Source: a virus. From it: a stretch of DNA of 49,364 nucleotides. Positions within the stretch are counted from its first letter, which is position 1; each line of letters opens with the position of its first letter. The stretch lies in IMG/VR virus record IMGVR_UViG_3300046501_000150, positions 1-49,364 of that record; one strand, written 5' to 3'. The position numbers and the translations under genes were made by a program. Below are positions 1 through 8,399 of the stretch, piece by piece. The notes under the pieces were generated by a model. That model searched no databases and was not told the origin of the DNA. It worked only from the letters and a program-made list of their open reading frames with translations.

Positions 1-623
1 TGGCTGATCACTTCATCGATCAACCCGTATTCACGTGCAGCTTCTGCGCTCATGAAGTTATCGCGGTTGGTATCACGCTCGATCTCTTCAAGCGTATGCC
101 CGCTGTGCTTGGCCATCAGCGTGTTGAGACGCTCACGAATAAAGAGGATTTCCTTGGCATGGATTTCGATATCCGAAGCCTGGCCCTGGAAACCGCCCAG
201 TGGCTGGTGAATCATCACACGCGAGTTCGGCAGGCAGAAACGCTTGCCAGGAGCACCGGCCGTCAGCAGGAATGCACCCATGCTGCACGCCTGACCAATA
301 CAGGTGGTCGACACGTTAGGCTTGATGAACTGCATGGTGTCGTAGATCGACATACCCGCTGTCACCGAACCGCCCGGTGAGTTGATGTAAAGATGGATAT
401 CCTTGTCCGGGTTTTCGGCTTCAAGGAACAGCAGTTGCGCACAGATCAGGTTGGCCATGTAGTCTTCTACCGGACCCACCAGAAAGATCACTCGCTCCTT
501 GAGCAGTCGCGAGTAGATGTCATAGGCGCGTTCGCCACGGGCGGACTGCTCGATAACCATCGGGACCAGGCCGCCGGCGGCCTGGATGTCAGAGTTCTGC
601 TGAATATAAGAATTGCGGGACAT
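1..623 (-). CDS. clpP: ATP-dependent Clp protease proteolytic subunit ClpP (3' end outside window)
   Basis: Serine peptidase that forms the tetradecameric chamber of ClpXP/ClpAP and degrades unfolded substrates in the cytoplasm. Reading from ATG at 621-623 gives [10 protein letters not shown]..., a typical Pseudomonas ClpP N-terminus. The nucleophile Ser114 lies in QACSMGAF, His139 in MIHQPLGG and Asp188 in the NRDNF segment, so the catalytic triad is complete. About 207 of roughly 213 codons are inside the window; the stop lies before base 1. It follows tig on the same strand, the usual tig-clpP order. This is host chromosome, not phage. Confidence 0.98.
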   Translation of the reverse strand, partial: MSRNSYIQQNSDIQAAGGLVPMVIEQSARGERAYDIYSRLLKERVIFLVGPVEDYMANLICAQLLFLEAENPDKDIHLYINSPGGSVTAGMSIYDTMQFIKPNVSTTCIGQACSMGAFLLTAGAPGKRFCLPNSRVMIHQPLGGFQGQASDIEIHAKEILFIRERLNTLMAKHSGHTLEEIERDTNRDNFMSAEAAREYGLIDEVIS

Positions 624-713
624 GTCTCGCATTCACTCCCAAATAGTCATTTCTTGAATACGCACAAGCCAGCGCGAAGGCTGGCTTGTAGGTGTTTTCG
701 AACGAGAGACAAA

Positions 714-2024
714 TCAGTCGGCTTGTGGAGCTTCCACCGGCTTGACAGCTTCTTCGTAGGAGACCGACTTCTCGGTCACGCTAGCCTTCTGCAAAACAGT
801 ATCCACAACTTGCTCTTCAAGCACAACCGAACGCACTTCGTTCATTTGCTGCTCGTTCTTGTAGTACCAGGCTACAACCTGCTCTGGCTCCTGGTAAGCG
901 GAAGCCATTTCCTGGATCAGCTCGCGAACGCGGGTGTCATCAGGCTTGAGGTCGAACTGCTTGACCACTTCAGCAACGATCAGACCCAGCTCTACGCGAC
1001 GCTTGGCTTGTTCTTCGAACAGCTCGGCCGGCAGTTGATCAGGCTTGATGTTGCCACCGAACTGTTGAACGGCCTGAACGCGCAGACGGTTCACTTCGTT
1101 TTCCAGCAGGGCTTTCGGCACTTCGATCGGGTTGGCGGCCAGCAAGCCGTCCATTACCTGATTCTTGACCTTGGATTTGATGGCCTGACGCAGCTCGCGC
1201 TCCATGTTCTTGCGAACTTCGGTGCGGAAGCCTTCGATACCGGTTTCCTTGATACCGAACTGCTTGAAGAACTCTTCGTTCAGCTCAGGCAGCTTAGGCT
1301 CGGAAACAGTGTTGACGGTAACGGTGAACTCGGCGGTTTTACCAGCCAGTTCGAGGTTCTGATAGTCTTCCGGGAAAGTCAGGTTCAGAACGCGCTCTTC
1401 GCCAGCCTTGGCGCCAACCAGACCATCTTCAAAGCCCGGGATCATGCGACCGGAACCCAATACCAGTTGGGTGCCAGTGGCAGAACCGCCAGCGAATGCT
1501 TCACCGTCGACCTTGCCAACGAAATCGATGTTCAGTTGGTCTTCGTTCTGGGCGGCGCGATCGGCCACTTCAAAACGAACGTTCTGCTTGCGCAGGATTT
1601 CCAGCATGTTGTCCAGATCGGCGTCAGCCACGTCTGCAGACAGACGCTCAACGGAGATGGACTCGAAGCCAGCAACAGTGAACTCAGGGAATACTTCGAA
1701 AGTAGCGATGTATTCCAGGTCCTTGCCTTTTTCAAAGGTCTTTGGCTCTACAGCAGGGGCGCCAGCCGGGTTCAGCTTCTGCTCAACCACAGCTTCGTAG
1801 AAAGTAGCCTGGATCAGATCACCCAGCGCTTCCTGACGCGCGCCATCTTCATAACGCTGACGGATCACACTCATAGGCACTTTGCCTGGACGGAAGCCAG
1901 GGATCTTGGCTTTACGTGCGGTCTGCTGCAGACGCTTGTTGACTTCAGTCTCGATGCGTTCGGCAGGCACGCCAATGGTCATGCGGCGCTCAAGAGCGGA
2001 AGTATTTTCAACAGAAACTTGCAT
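714..2024 (-). CDS. tig: Trigger factor, ribosome-associated peptidyl-prolyl isomerase chaperone
   Basis: Binds near the ribosome exit tunnel and shields nascent chains. The 436 residues match the family length (about 430). The N-terminal domain carries the ribosome-binding signature around residues 43-50 (GFRPGKVP), followed by an FKBP-like domain ([30 protein letters not shown], about 155-245) and a helical C-terminal domain. ATG at 2024 was chosen over an in-frame ATG at 2042 because GAGGA stands about 6 bases upstream and the protein then starts MQVSVEN, as in other trigger factors. Host gene directly upstream of clpP. Confidence 0.98.
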   Translation of the reverse strand: MQVSVENTSALERRMTIGVPAERIETEVNKRLQQTARKAKIPGFRPGKVPMSVIRQRYEDGARQEALGDLIQATFYEAVVEQKLNPAGAPAVEPKTFEKGKDLEYIATFEVFPEFTVAGFESISVERLSADVADADLDNMLEILRKQNVRFEVADRAAQNEDQLNIDFVGKVDGEAFAGGSATGTQLVLGSGRMIPGFEDGLVGAKAGEERVLNLTFPEDYQNLELAGKTAEFTVTVNTVSEPKLPELNEEFFKQFGIKETGIEGFRTEVRKNMERELRQAIKSKVKNQVMDGLLAANPIEVPKALLENEVNRLRVQAVQQFGGNIKPDQLPAELFEEQAKRRVELGLIVAEVVKQFDLKPDDTRVRELIQEMASAYQEPEQVVAWYYKNEQQMNEVRSVVLEEQVVDTVLQKASVTEKSVSYEEAVKPVEAPQAD

Positions 2025-2330
2025 GGATATTCCTCGTTGCACAGACGTTAGCCGGCGTTTCCGACCCCAGAATCAAGGGCATGCATTCTAGTGGGTCAAA
2101 CTCAAGAAGTCACCCTACTGAAAAAGGGCGGATATAGAGGAAGGAATCAGACGATCAGCGACTGGCAACCGCAGCTGCTTTCAACTGACCGAAACGCGTC
2201 TGGCACGGCCCTGCACAAGGCATCACGCACCCGGCCTCAACGTCGATTCCGTTCCGCGAAGCACACCCCGCACGACCGACGGCAGCCAGGCTGGCCGATC
2301 AGCGAGACGAAAAACAATAATCCTGAAACA

Positions 2331-2357
2331 AAAAAAGCCGCACTAGGCGGCTTTTTT
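2331..2357 (-). terminator. Rho-independent terminator of the tRNA-Leu side, bidirectional in form
   Basis: Stem GCCGC/GCGGC (337-341 and 347-351 within the 2300s) flanked by A6 on one side and T6 on the other, so it can act in both directions. It follows the minus-strand tRNA-Leu 3' end by about 40 bases and precedes tig. The rest of 2025-2399 holds the tig leader and promoter zone; I see no gene in it. Confidence 0.8.
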
Positions 2358-2399
2358 CAAACGTCATGACCGCATAGCAGCTGTGACGCGTTTTAATCT

Positions 2400-2454
2400 T
2401 GGTGCGGACGGAGAGACTCGAACTCTCACACCTTGCGGCGCTGGAACCTAAATC
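2400..2454 (-). other. attL: displaced 3' fragment of tRNA-Leu(UAG) marking the prophage junction
   Basis: The minus strand reads GATTTAGGTTCCAGC, then a variable arm GCCGCAAGGTG, a T arm around GAGTTCGAGTCTC, the acceptor strand and an encoded CCA (complement of 2400-2402). That is the 3' 55 bases of a roughly 85-base tRNA-Leu with anticodon TAG. The sequence expected 5' of the anticodon loop is missing; instead AT-rich unrelated DNA follows rightward from 2455. The homology ends in the anticodon stem-loop, a standard crossover place for tyrosine integrases. The intact tRNA should be restored at the other prophage end, to the right of the window. Bases 2455-2620 hold no recognisable gene. 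Confidence 0.88.
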
Positions 2455-2620
2455 ATCCTAACCAAGCAAAAAGCCTTATAAATCAGCAGCATATGCCGCC
2501 CGCAATCGGTCACGCTGTACCAAAAGCCGCCGCAGTGTACACGCTGACGCCTTGTGTGGCTCACGTTTTGTACACGCACCTTGAAATTCCCTTCTCCGGC
2601 GTCCTGCCGACTTACACGCC

Positions 2621-2860
2621 TCACCTCTTCTGTTCCGCCAGCCACTCCTGGGTTTCAAGCTGCGCCTTCACATGCTCCAGCGCTGAATCAGCAAGCTCAA
2701 GCATCTCGCGCAGCTCTTCTTCATCTATTACCTTCAAACGACCCAGCGCGTAGGCATGACCCAAAAGCTGCCCGTGCCAGTGATCAGTCGCATCCTCGCG
2801 CCTGGCTTCATGGTCGAGGTGGTCGTGCCAGATTTTCAGCTCTCGTTCTTTTGCGTCCAT
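2621..2860 (-). CDS. Small phage protein, unknown function, next to att
   Basis: 79 residues, highly charged and predicted helical (start MDAKERELK). No domain recognised. It contains DHEARREDATDHWHGQLLGH (residues 16-35) and an acidic helix EEELREMLELAD. GGAG-type Shine-Dalgarno (GGAGTAGGTC) precedes ATG at 2860. Only 3 bases separate it from the upstream 98-residue gene, so both are probably one transcript from the LexA-boxed promoter at 3179-3194. Last phage gene before the att site. Confidence 0.75.
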   Translation of the reverse strand: MDAKERELKIWHDHLDHEARREDATDHWHGQLLGHAYALGRLKVIDEEELREMLELADSALEHVKAQLETQEWLAEQKR

Positions 2861-2863
2861 GAC

Positions 2864-3160
2864 CTACTCCAATCGGCACCACCAAGATTGCGAATAAAAG
2901 GCATCGCCGATCTGCTCAACGCCGGTGAGGTTCATGCCTGTTTCTGCCATACCGGTGACCCGAACATCCAGTAGGCGAGGCAAGATATCCGGCGAATGCG
3001 GCGCACTGCTGAACACCCAGGCGCTGATAGTGGTTCGCCCGAGCGCCTTGTTCTCCATTTCGGAAATATGGATGTCGCCGCGCACCGGCTTAATCTTGGC
3101 GAGCTGCTTTGTGTCGATGGCAACGCCCAGGTGCCGTCGACGGACTATGAGGTAAAACAT
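2864..3160 (-). CDS. Small phage protein of unknown function, LexA-box controlled
   Basis: 98 residues, start MFYLIVRRRHLG, ATG at 3160 preceded by AGGGTGACGGGAA. No known domain recognised. A perfect LexA-type palindrome (CTG-N10-CAG) ends 18 bases upstream of the start codon and is the only regulatory element visible, so the gene is likely induced by DNA damage independently of the phage repressor. It forms a two-gene unit with 2621-2860. A role in induction or excision is inference from position and the LexA box only. Confidence 0.78.
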   Translation of the reverse strand: MFYLIVRRRHLGVAIDTKQLAKIKPVRGDIHISEMENKALGRTTISAWVFSSAPHSPDILPRLLDVRVTGMAETGMNLTGVEQIGDAFYSQSWWCRLE

Positions 3161-3178
3161 TTCCCGTCACCCTGAATA

Positions 3179-3194
3179 CTGTATAGACATACAG
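3179..3194. promoter_or_regulatory. LexA (SOS) box upstream of the terminal two-gene unit
   Basis: CTGTATAGACATACAG is 16 bp, fits the CTG-N10-CAG LexA consensus of gammaproteobacteria and has perfect 6-bp arms (CTGTAT/ATACAG). On the minus strand a TTGACC -35-like hexamer lies about 26 bases upstream of it, so LexA bound here would cover the -10 or start region. A second box with identical arms lies at 37920-37935. Confidence 0.88.
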
Positions 3195-3264
3195 TTAACT
3201 TCGGGCACAGCTATCGGTCAATACTGGATAAGGGGATTTAGACGAGGGGTTGGGAGGTTGCCAC

Positions 3265-3831
3265 TCAGACTTGATCGGCTTCAATCGGCTCCAGGGGTAG
3301 CGCGCAACGCGAAAGTATCTTGCGCTCCTTAAATCGCCCATCTTTCAGCGAGATGCGCAGAAGATTGTCGACCTCCGAGACGCTCGCCCCAATGTGACGC
3401 TCGCCGATGCGGCCTTTCACGGTGAAATATTCGTCTGCTGTTTTGACGTAGCTGATCTCCCATTCAGTCCAACCGGCCCCATTCCCCCCGACGGCACAGA
3501 TAGCGCCGAGCGATTTGGGCGTCTCCTGCCCAAACCGTCTGCGCCGAAGCCATAGAATCGGGCCAGCACCTGGAAACAGGAATCGGACTGACATGATGGG
3601 TAAAAGAACGCAAAGCGATGCAACCCACCAAACAAGCCCGCCGAGAACCGCGAGGACGGCATCGGACGCGTATCCGATTATTGCATCCAGGCCGGAAGCC
3701 TGCAGAACGTCAGACGAAGAGCCAGCCAGATCAGACGCAGCCCATTGCAGTCTGCCCATGTCGACCACGCCAAACCAAAACAGGATTGGCATGACAAGAG
3801 AGCTAAAGAACAAAACCATTGTCGCGGGCAT
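3265..3831 (-). CDS. Membrane protein of unknown function, possible moron
   Basis: About 188 residues from ATG at 3831 (MPATMVLFF...); a GTG at 3897 would add 22 residues and sit 18 bases after Rz. Hydrophobic segments at roughly 2-25 (VLFFSSLVMPILFWFGVV) and 50-85 (AVLAVLGGLVWWVASLCVLL), then a basic RRRRFG cluster and a polar C-terminal domain of about 90 residues (WEISYVK...), suggesting an inner-membrane protein with a cytosolic tail. I do not recognise the family. Position after the lysis genes and before att is typical for lysogenic-conversion or exclusion genes, but nothing proves that here. Confidence 0.7.
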   Translation of the reverse strand: MPATMVLFFSSLVMPILFWFGVVDMGRLQWAASDLAGSSSDVLQASGLDAIIGYASDAVLAVLGGLVWWVASLCVLLPIMSVRFLFPGAGPILWLRRRRFGQETPKSLGAICAVGGNGAGWTEWEISYVKTADEYFTVKGRIGERHIGASVSEVDNLLRISLKDGRFKERKILSRCALPLEPIEADQV

Positions 3832-3915
3832 AACCCTGAATCTTCCGTGTCGGCTATAAACGGATGGCAGTTTGCAGGCCTCTCGCCTGCATGTCACGCC
3901 GCTTCTCGCCGCAGG

Positions 3916-4419
3916 TTATTTCACGATCAGGGCGTTGTAGGCGCGCTCACAGGCGAATCCGGCCCGACGACTTCCAGTAAGCGCTGACGCCAGCTCTCCC
4001 GCAGTTCCATCAGCTTCTGATCGCAGCTGGGCGAGCAGATCGGTAAGGTCTCCGATTGTTTTGCCTCTTGCGGCAAGGCGGGAATTGAGGGCGGCTCGGT
4101 CGGAAAGCAGCTTGTCGGTTTGTTTGCGCAGGCTGTCATTGTCAGCGCGCTGGAGAGCAGCAAGAGCATCATCAGCCTGTTTCTGAGCGTAGGCATCGTC
4201 ACGAACCTTCTGTATGTCTGTTTGGCGTTGTTGTTCGGTTCGGCGGGCCTTCTCCTCAGAATCCCGCGCAGCCTGGGCGATGTCGGCTTGGTAGGTCGCG
4301 TACTCCGCACGCACACTGCCGAGGGCCAGGGTCTGGTAAACCAGCCCAGCCACAAGCAGTGCAACCAGCGCTATGACAGCCCACACCCATGCGGGCACCA
4401 GCTTGAGCACGGCTATCAC
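3916..4419 (-). CDS. i-spanin, Rz-like (DUF2514-type)
   Basis: 167 residues: an N-terminal transmembrane anchor at about 8-32 (VPAWVWAVIALVALLVAGLVY) followed by a long coiled coil in the periplasm rich in Ala, Gln, Arg and Asp (about 38-150). This is the architecture of Rz proteins, which join Rz1 to fuse inner and outer membranes at the last step of lysis. It overlaps the endolysin stop by 4 bases (ATGA). The Rz1 lipoprotein gene is entirely embedded in another frame, which strongly supports the assignment. Confidence 0.9.
   Translation of the reverse strand: MIAVLKLVPAWVWAVIALVALLVAGLVYQTLALGSVRAEYATYQADIAQAARDSEEKARRTEQQRQTDIQKVRDDAYAQKQADDALAALQRADNDSLRKQTDKLLSDRAALNSRLAARGKTIGDLTDLLAQLRSEADGTAGELASALTGSRRAGFACERAYNALIVK
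3927..4196 (-). CDS. o-spanin, Rz1-like lipoprotein embedded within Rz
   Basis: 89 residues from ATG at 4196, out of frame inside Rz. The start has AGAAGG 9 bases upstream. Signal peptide MPTLRNRLMMLLLLSSALTM ends in the lipobox LTMTAC, with lipidated Cys22 by count. The mature part is rich in Pro and Ser (PPSIPALP) as in Rz1 proteins and would be attached to the outer membrane, meeting Rz in the periplasm. The longer open frame to 4364 has no signal features before this Met, so I place the start at 4196. Confidence 0.87.
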   Translation of the reverse strand: MPTLRNRLMMLLLLSSALTMTACANKPTSCFPTEPPSIPALPQEAKQSETLPICSPSCDQKLMELRESWRQRLLEVVGPDSPVSAPTTP

Positions 4420-4925
4420 GCTAAGGACCCGCCTGCTTTGGTGTATTGGGCCAGAAGGTCAGCCAATTGGTGTTCGCGTTGCCCATACCCCGCCCCCGGC
4501 AAGCTTGCCCAGATGTTTTTGCACTTCAGTGCTGCCGCCTCAATACGTCCGGCCTTGATATCATCGAGTGCCTTACGCTCCTTTATTAGCTGAATGGCCC
4601 ACCGGTCCTGGCTGACCGGGCCGAAGTCAGGGAGCTTGAGCAGGTCGCGATAGTGCGCATAGTCCTTGAGCATGAACTGGTAGCGGCCCGACGCATTAGA
4701 GGTCTGCCCACTTTTGCTGAACACCTTGGACTTTCGTCCGCCCGCGAACGGATGAACGCTGTAGTCAGAAAACAACTCAAGCTTGCCGTCAACGCCGGTC
4801 ACGATAACGTTGTACCCGTCATCTGACCGGGAAAGGTAGTTGTCCCCCAGTTCAGACCATGCGAGCAGATCGAGGAAGGCAAGAACGTTACGCCCGCCTG
4901 CCTGCGCTTCAGTAATTCGTGGCAT
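4416..4925 (-). CDS. Endolysin, lambda R-type lytic transglycosylase
   Basis: 169 residues. The N-terminus LLAWSELGDN (Glu25) matches the catalytic glutamate segment of lambda R (LAWSEGTDN). ELFSDYSVHPF, ASGRYQFM and the C-terminal NIWASLPGAGYGQREH block are the diagnostic conserved stretches of this glycoside hydrolase family. It cleaves the glycosidic bond of peptidoglycan with formation of anhydro-muramic acid. There is no signal peptide, so release depends on a holin. ATG at 4925 follows GGAGAAAGCA. The next genes are Rz/Rz1, but the likely holin is 23 kb upstream in the same late operon. Confidence 0.95.
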   Translation of the reverse strand: MPRITEAQAGGRNVLAFLDLLAWSELGDNYLSRSDDGYNVIVTGVDGKLELFSDYSVHPFAGGRKSKVFSKSGQTSNASGRYQFMLKDYAHYRDLLKLPDFGPVSQDRWAIQLIKERKALDDIKAGRIEAAALKCKNIWASLPGAGYGQREHQLADLLAQYTKAGGSLA

Positions 4926-4940
4926 TGCTTTCTCCAGACG

Positions 4941-4964
4941 AAAAAAGCCCGCACATGGCGGGCT
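4941..4964 (-). terminator. Rho-independent terminator between tail and lysis genes
   Basis: Minus strand: AGCCCGC-CATGT-GCGGGCT followed by T6. It sits just upstream of the endolysin ribosome site and would stop late transcripts that are not antiterminated. Confidence 0.82.
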
Positions 4965-5022
4965 GAATATTCGCGTCGTTAACTGTAATATTTGTCACCA
5001 CAACCAATCAGAGGGATCAGTC

Positions 5023-5172
5023 ATGGAATCGAAAGTAGAGCAACCAAAAGAAGGCGAGCTGCCGAAGGTATTCACCGAGGCACAGGAAAAGCGCCTCCGA
5101 GAAATAATCAAGGAAGAAATACAGCGCGATCATCTTGAGGCTTTCGGTGATCCAGACAGGCTCGCTATTTAA
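5023..5172 (+). CDS. Small plus-strand protein (49 aa) inside the late operon
   Basis: ATG at 5023 with GAGGG 7 bases upstream. The 49 residues are acidic/basic and helical (MESKVEQPKEGELPK..., EKRLREIIKEEIQRDH). It is convergent with the tail gene 5169-5924, sharing the last 4 bases. It stands against the direction of all late genes and behind a minus-strand terminator, an arrangement typical of a moron expressed from the prophage; a weak TAATAT -10-like hexamer is at about 4989. No family recognised. Confidence 0.6.
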   Translation: MESKVEQPKEGELPKVFTEAQEKRLREIIKEEIQRDHLEAFGDPDRLAI

Positions 5173-5924
5173 ACGGCGATGCCGCGGCGCGCCGCGTAAG
5201 CGCGCAGATCTGCGATAGTCGTCAGAATTTCTGCTTCGGTAAGCTCTACCGAGTGCGCCTGGAACACTGCGATGTTGGACTGGCCAGCCTGACCGGCAAA
5301 GGTTGGGATTGCACCAACCAGAATTTTCCCGCTGGTTTGTACCCGTGGGCCCGTGAGAGTGAATGCACCCTCGGTGTAAGCTATGCCAGTCGTGGCATTG
5401 CGGCCGGAGATTTTCCCGTTGGCACGCACCTGAACGACATGCAGGCCCCATGTGGCAAAGGCGCTCGGCGCAGTTGCTACTTCAGATGAAGTGTCTACCG
5501 AGTCAACTACAATCCCCATTGCTGCGCGCACTGTTGAGCCAATCGAGTAGAGCCCGATCCCGTTGCCAAGCGTGGCTGGATCGGAGATCTTGGGCGACCG
5601 ATAGGTGCCGAAGTACCCAGGGCGGGTGGACGCCGACGAGTTGTCGTCAGGGCTCTTGGTGATGATGAAGAAGGTCCCCGCGACTGGTTCGCTCATGCTG
5701 GTGACCAGGTAATTTGTCCCGCTTCTGAAGAGGCCGTCAGAAGCCGACATCGTCGGAGCCCCCACCACAACGCCAGGCCCTTTGCCCGGCGCGTAATTGC
5801 GCGAAGCCTTGGCAATCGACTCATTCAGGAAGTGAACCAGCTCAAGTCCGCGGCGGACCGGTGCGGCGTATTCAGTCGCGAAGGCTTCTGCGTCGACGTC
5901 TTTTGCAATCAAACGAACACCCAT
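5169..5924 (-). CDS. Putative tail fibre or receptor-binding accessory protein
   Basis: 251 residues, start MGVRLIAKDVDAEAF, with GGAG upstream of ATG at 5924. After a helical first 50 residues it is rich in Gly, Ser and Thr with beta-strand character (about 75-225), compatible with a lectin-like beta-sandwich. It lies directly downstream of the esterase tailspike. The C-terminal ELTEAEILTTIADLRAYAARRG is a helix typical of LamG/concanavalin-like phage fibre domains. Function is inferred from position and composition. Confidence 0.65.
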   Translation of the reverse strand: MGVRLIAKDVDAEAFATEYAAPVRRGLELVHFLNESIAKASRNYAPGKGPGVVVGAPTMSASDGLFRSGTNYLVTSMSEPVAGTFFIITKSPDDNSSASTRPGYFGTYRSPKISDPATLGNGIGLYSIGSTVRAAMGIVVDSVDTSSEVATAPSAFATWGLHVVQVRANGKISGRNATTGIAYTEGAFTLTGPRVQTSGKILVGAIPTFAGQAGQSNIAVFQAHSVELTEAEILTTIADLRAYAARRGIAV

Positions 5925-5940
5925 GTGTAACTCCTAATTT

Positions 5941-7848
5941 TCAGAAGCCGGAAATGCGGCTGTATTCGAACATCACGCATGCGTTGTGCAGCGCGAACGT
6001 GTTACCCAGAGGGGATACGACGGTGTCTACGGTGCCGTGGCTGTCGCGAAGGTTGCCGCGCGCGCCCGACGATGGACCTGAGCGCGCCGGATCGCCGATG
6101 CGGCCACGGGCGTAGGTCAGAACAGCAGATGACGCCGCGGCTCGGTTGAGCGTAAGTCGCAGCGTGTCCGGCGCCGTAACAGAAACCCCGGTGATCAGGT
6201 CAGTCACTACGGCGTCAGCCTCTCGGATGTCGAAGCCCTGATTGACCTGTTGAGCGCAAAGCGCGGTGTCGAGCACCAGAGGGCCGTAGGGAACATGGAA
6301 CTTCACGTCCACATATCCTGGCTGCCAATCCACCGATACAGGCTCAAGAGGTCTCCACTTGGATGCACCCTTGATCATTGAGGCGTAAAGGGCGCGGCTG
6401 TGGTATTCCCCCATAAGCCACGACGCCTCATTGGTAAGGTGCGTGTAATCCTGCGTGACGGTCGGAAACATGTAGGCTGGAGCCGACATGATCATGTGGT
6501 CGAACATCTTTGTTACCCGCCACTGCGCGAGCGCAATAGGCATAGCATCAAGCCCGGCTTTTCGATGCGTAGCTACTTGGTAAGTAAGGGTGTAAGGCCT
6601 GAACGGCTGCATCGATATACGGCTAACGTCTTTCGCGAGCATGTCAAACAGTTTTGTTTGCAATACCGCGTACTCAAAAGCGTTATTGGCAGCACCAACG
6701 TCCGTGTAGTTATTCTCACCTTGAGCCCAAATAAATGCCCATACGCTGTACGTCTTCCCCTGCGAGTCGCAAAGAGCTTTCGCATCCCTAACTGTTTGCA
6801 GCAAGGCGTTGTAATCGCGATTGCTCATATCCGGGAAAAGCTCTTCAATCCGCCTTGCCCCCCGCCCGCACGAGGAGACAAGGAATCGCCAATCTTCAGC
6901 CAGGCCGCCCTCTGCGACAATGCGCCGAACGAGGCCATTACATGCCCCAGACATGGGCGATTCGCCCTCGATCTCGCCGGTACTGCCATTCTCCAGCGTT
7001 TGCGTTTCGACGGCGGGGAGGAAAGAGCCTGGGCCGTAGCCGATATCGGTAGGGCGAACTTTAATACCCGATGCCAGCATGAGGTTTTGGTAGGGCTGCG
7101 TGGTGCTGATGATCGGGCTAGACCTCACTCCACGAATAAGAGATTGGCCAAACCCTATGAGGTGCATCACCGCCGTGCGGACTTGCCGACCAAGCTCTAG
7201 AAGCGGCATATCCGGCTCCTGTTGGTACCCAGGGATCACAAAACCTTTCGGGTCAGTGATCCTGATGCCAGGAGGATCGGCCGGCCGCACGACGAGACCG
7301 TTGATTACTGACTCGCGCGGGCCAAATCGACTGAAAAGAAAGCCGTTCAGGTCGGAAAGCTCAAGACCTTCTGGCGCGTCAATAAGCTTCGCAAGGGCAG
7401 TTTCGAGCCCATTTGAATGAAACATCCCGTTGCGCTCAAGCCAGGCGACAATGAAACCTTGGCGATCCACGAATTCGTGCGACCGAATCGAGGCGCTATC
7501 TGACGGCGTGGCCTGAACGAGTGCCGCAAGCGCGCTGGTGGCGTCGACGCTTGAGATGCGACCTACCTGCACCGCCACACCCGCATCGTTACGATAACGG
7601 GTTTCGAAAACATCGCCAGTACCTGGAACCGTAAAAAAACGGTTACTGATCCCAGTACCATTGGTTGCGGTCAGCCCTTCAGCGATAGTCTGAAACGTAC
7701 CAACGCTAGCCAAGAACTCTGCGTAAATCTTCTTCAGAGTTGGCTTGGTGACACCATTGATGACGACATAGTCCTCATCCGACAAAAACAACGCATTGGC
7801 GTTTTCCACCAGCTCTTCAAATAGCTGAAGGTCGCTTGCTCCGCTCAT
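5941..7848 (-). CDS. Tailspike/tail fibre with SGNH-type carbohydrate esterase domain
   Basis: 635 residues from ATG at 7848, which has GGAG 5 bases upstream; an in-frame ATG at 7875 would start inside a terminator. The N-terminal ~190 residues are a helical attachment part. The central domain shows the SGNH/sialate O-acetylesterase pattern: GFGQSLIRG (block I, Ser about 236), WAQGENNYTDV (block III, compare WxQGESN) and DYTHLTNEA (Asp/His about 467/470). A C-terminal beta-rich domain follows (about 505-635). It probably removes acyl groups from host surface polysaccharide during adsorption. The substrate cannot be read from the sequence. Confidence 0.82.
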   Translation of the reverse strand: MSGASDLQLFEELVENANALFLSDEDYVVINGVTKPTLKKIYAEFLASVGTFQTIAEGLTATNGTGISNRFFTVPGTGDVFETRYRNDAGVAVQVGRISSVDATSALAALVQATPSDSASIRSHEFVDRQGFIVAWLERNGMFHSNGLETALAKLIDAPEGLELSDLNGFLFSRFGPRESVINGLVVRPADPPGIRITDPKGFVIPGYQQEPDMPLLELGRQVRTAVMHLIGFGQSLIRGVRSSPIISTTQPYQNLMLASGIKVRPTDIGYGPGSFLPAVETQTLENGSTGEIEGESPMSGACNGLVRRIVAEGGLAEDWRFLVSSCGRGARRIEELFPDMSNRDYNALLQTVRDAKALCDSQGKTYSVWAFIWAQGENNYTDVGAANNAFEYAVLQTKLFDMLAKDVSRISMQPFRPYTLTYQVATHRKAGLDAMPIALAQWRVTKMFDHMIMSAPAYMFPTVTQDYTHLTNEASWLMGEYHSRALYASMIKGASKWRPLEPVSVDWQPGYVDVKFHVPYGPLVLDTALCAQQVNQGFDIREADAVVTDLITGVSVTAPDTLRLTLNRAAASSAVLTYARGRIGDPARSGPSSGARGNLRDSHGTVDTVVSPLGNTFALHNACVMFEYSRISGF

Positions 7849-7862
7849 AAATACTCCAGGCG

Positions 7863-7887
7863 AAAAAAAGCCCACTCAGTGGTGGGC
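7863..7887 (-). terminator. Rho-independent terminator upstream of tailspike gene
   Basis: Minus strand: GCCCAC/GTGGGC hairpin followed by T7. Lies between the 7908-8387 gene and the tailspike Shine-Dalgarno. Confidence 0.78.
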
Positions 7888-7907
7888 ATTGGGTTGTGAT
7901 GTGGAGG

Positions 7908-8387
7908 CTATGCAGCGCCGTTCCATGATTTCGTGTACCAGCGCCCCAATAGCTCCTGGAGCTGGGCATTCATTACGGGAAGATCCATACCTACCAGAAG
8001 GTCCATGAGTTCCGCCTCGCTAATGACAGGCATTTCAAACGCCTCGAGTGTTGCTGTGTATCGATAATGGTTAACTCCAACCAGCTCAGGCCCGTCAAAC
8101 AACGTCTCCATAAATTTCACGCGCGCGGGAGCAAGGCCAAGCGGGGTTCTGAGAGGGCACATAAACCACTGCGAGTAACCGATGGTCCACTTAACCCAGC
8201 CCTCAAAGAGAGCCGCCTGCTCTTCGGTGAACAGCCAAGAAACATTCGGATAAACCGGGACAGAAAGAAACGCCCTCCTTGAGCGCGACCTGCCGCTCTT
8301 CATTTTGGTGCTAATAATGGGGCTCTCTCTCGAGAATCCGTACCCGTCCCGAAGCGGGAGCGGAAGTCCATCAGGGAATGAAAACAT
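7908..8387 (-). CDS. Conserved phage tail-tip associated protein
   Basis: 159 residues, start MFSFPDGLPLPLRDGYGF. Lies between J and the tailspike. Contains NVSWLFTEEQAALFEGW and a C-terminal helical part. It resembles small proteins encoded downstream of J in Pseudomonas and Burkholderia siphophages, which are structural components of the distal tail. No enzymatic motif. ATG at 8387 follows GGAACGCGTCAC. The role is inferred from position. Confidence 0.72.
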   Translation of the reverse strand: MFSFPDGLPLPLRDGYGFSRESPIISTKMKSGRSRSRRAFLSVPVYPNVSWLFTEEQAALFEGWVKWTIGYSQWFMCPLRTPLGLAPARVKFMETLFDGPELVGVNHYRYTATLEAFEMPVISEAELMDLLVGMDLPVMNAQLQELLGRWYTKSWNGAA

Positions 8388-8399
8388 GTGACGCGTTCC

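Noticed and set aside
393-2051. Long plus-strand open frame opposite tig
   Set aside because: Antisense shadow produced by high-GC third positions; tig and clpP on the minus strand are unambiguous.
2448-2658. Minus-strand frames of 60-65 codons right of the tRNA fragment
   Set aside because: They run into the tRNA fragment or overlap the real 79-residue gene, with no ribosome site or recognisable sequence.
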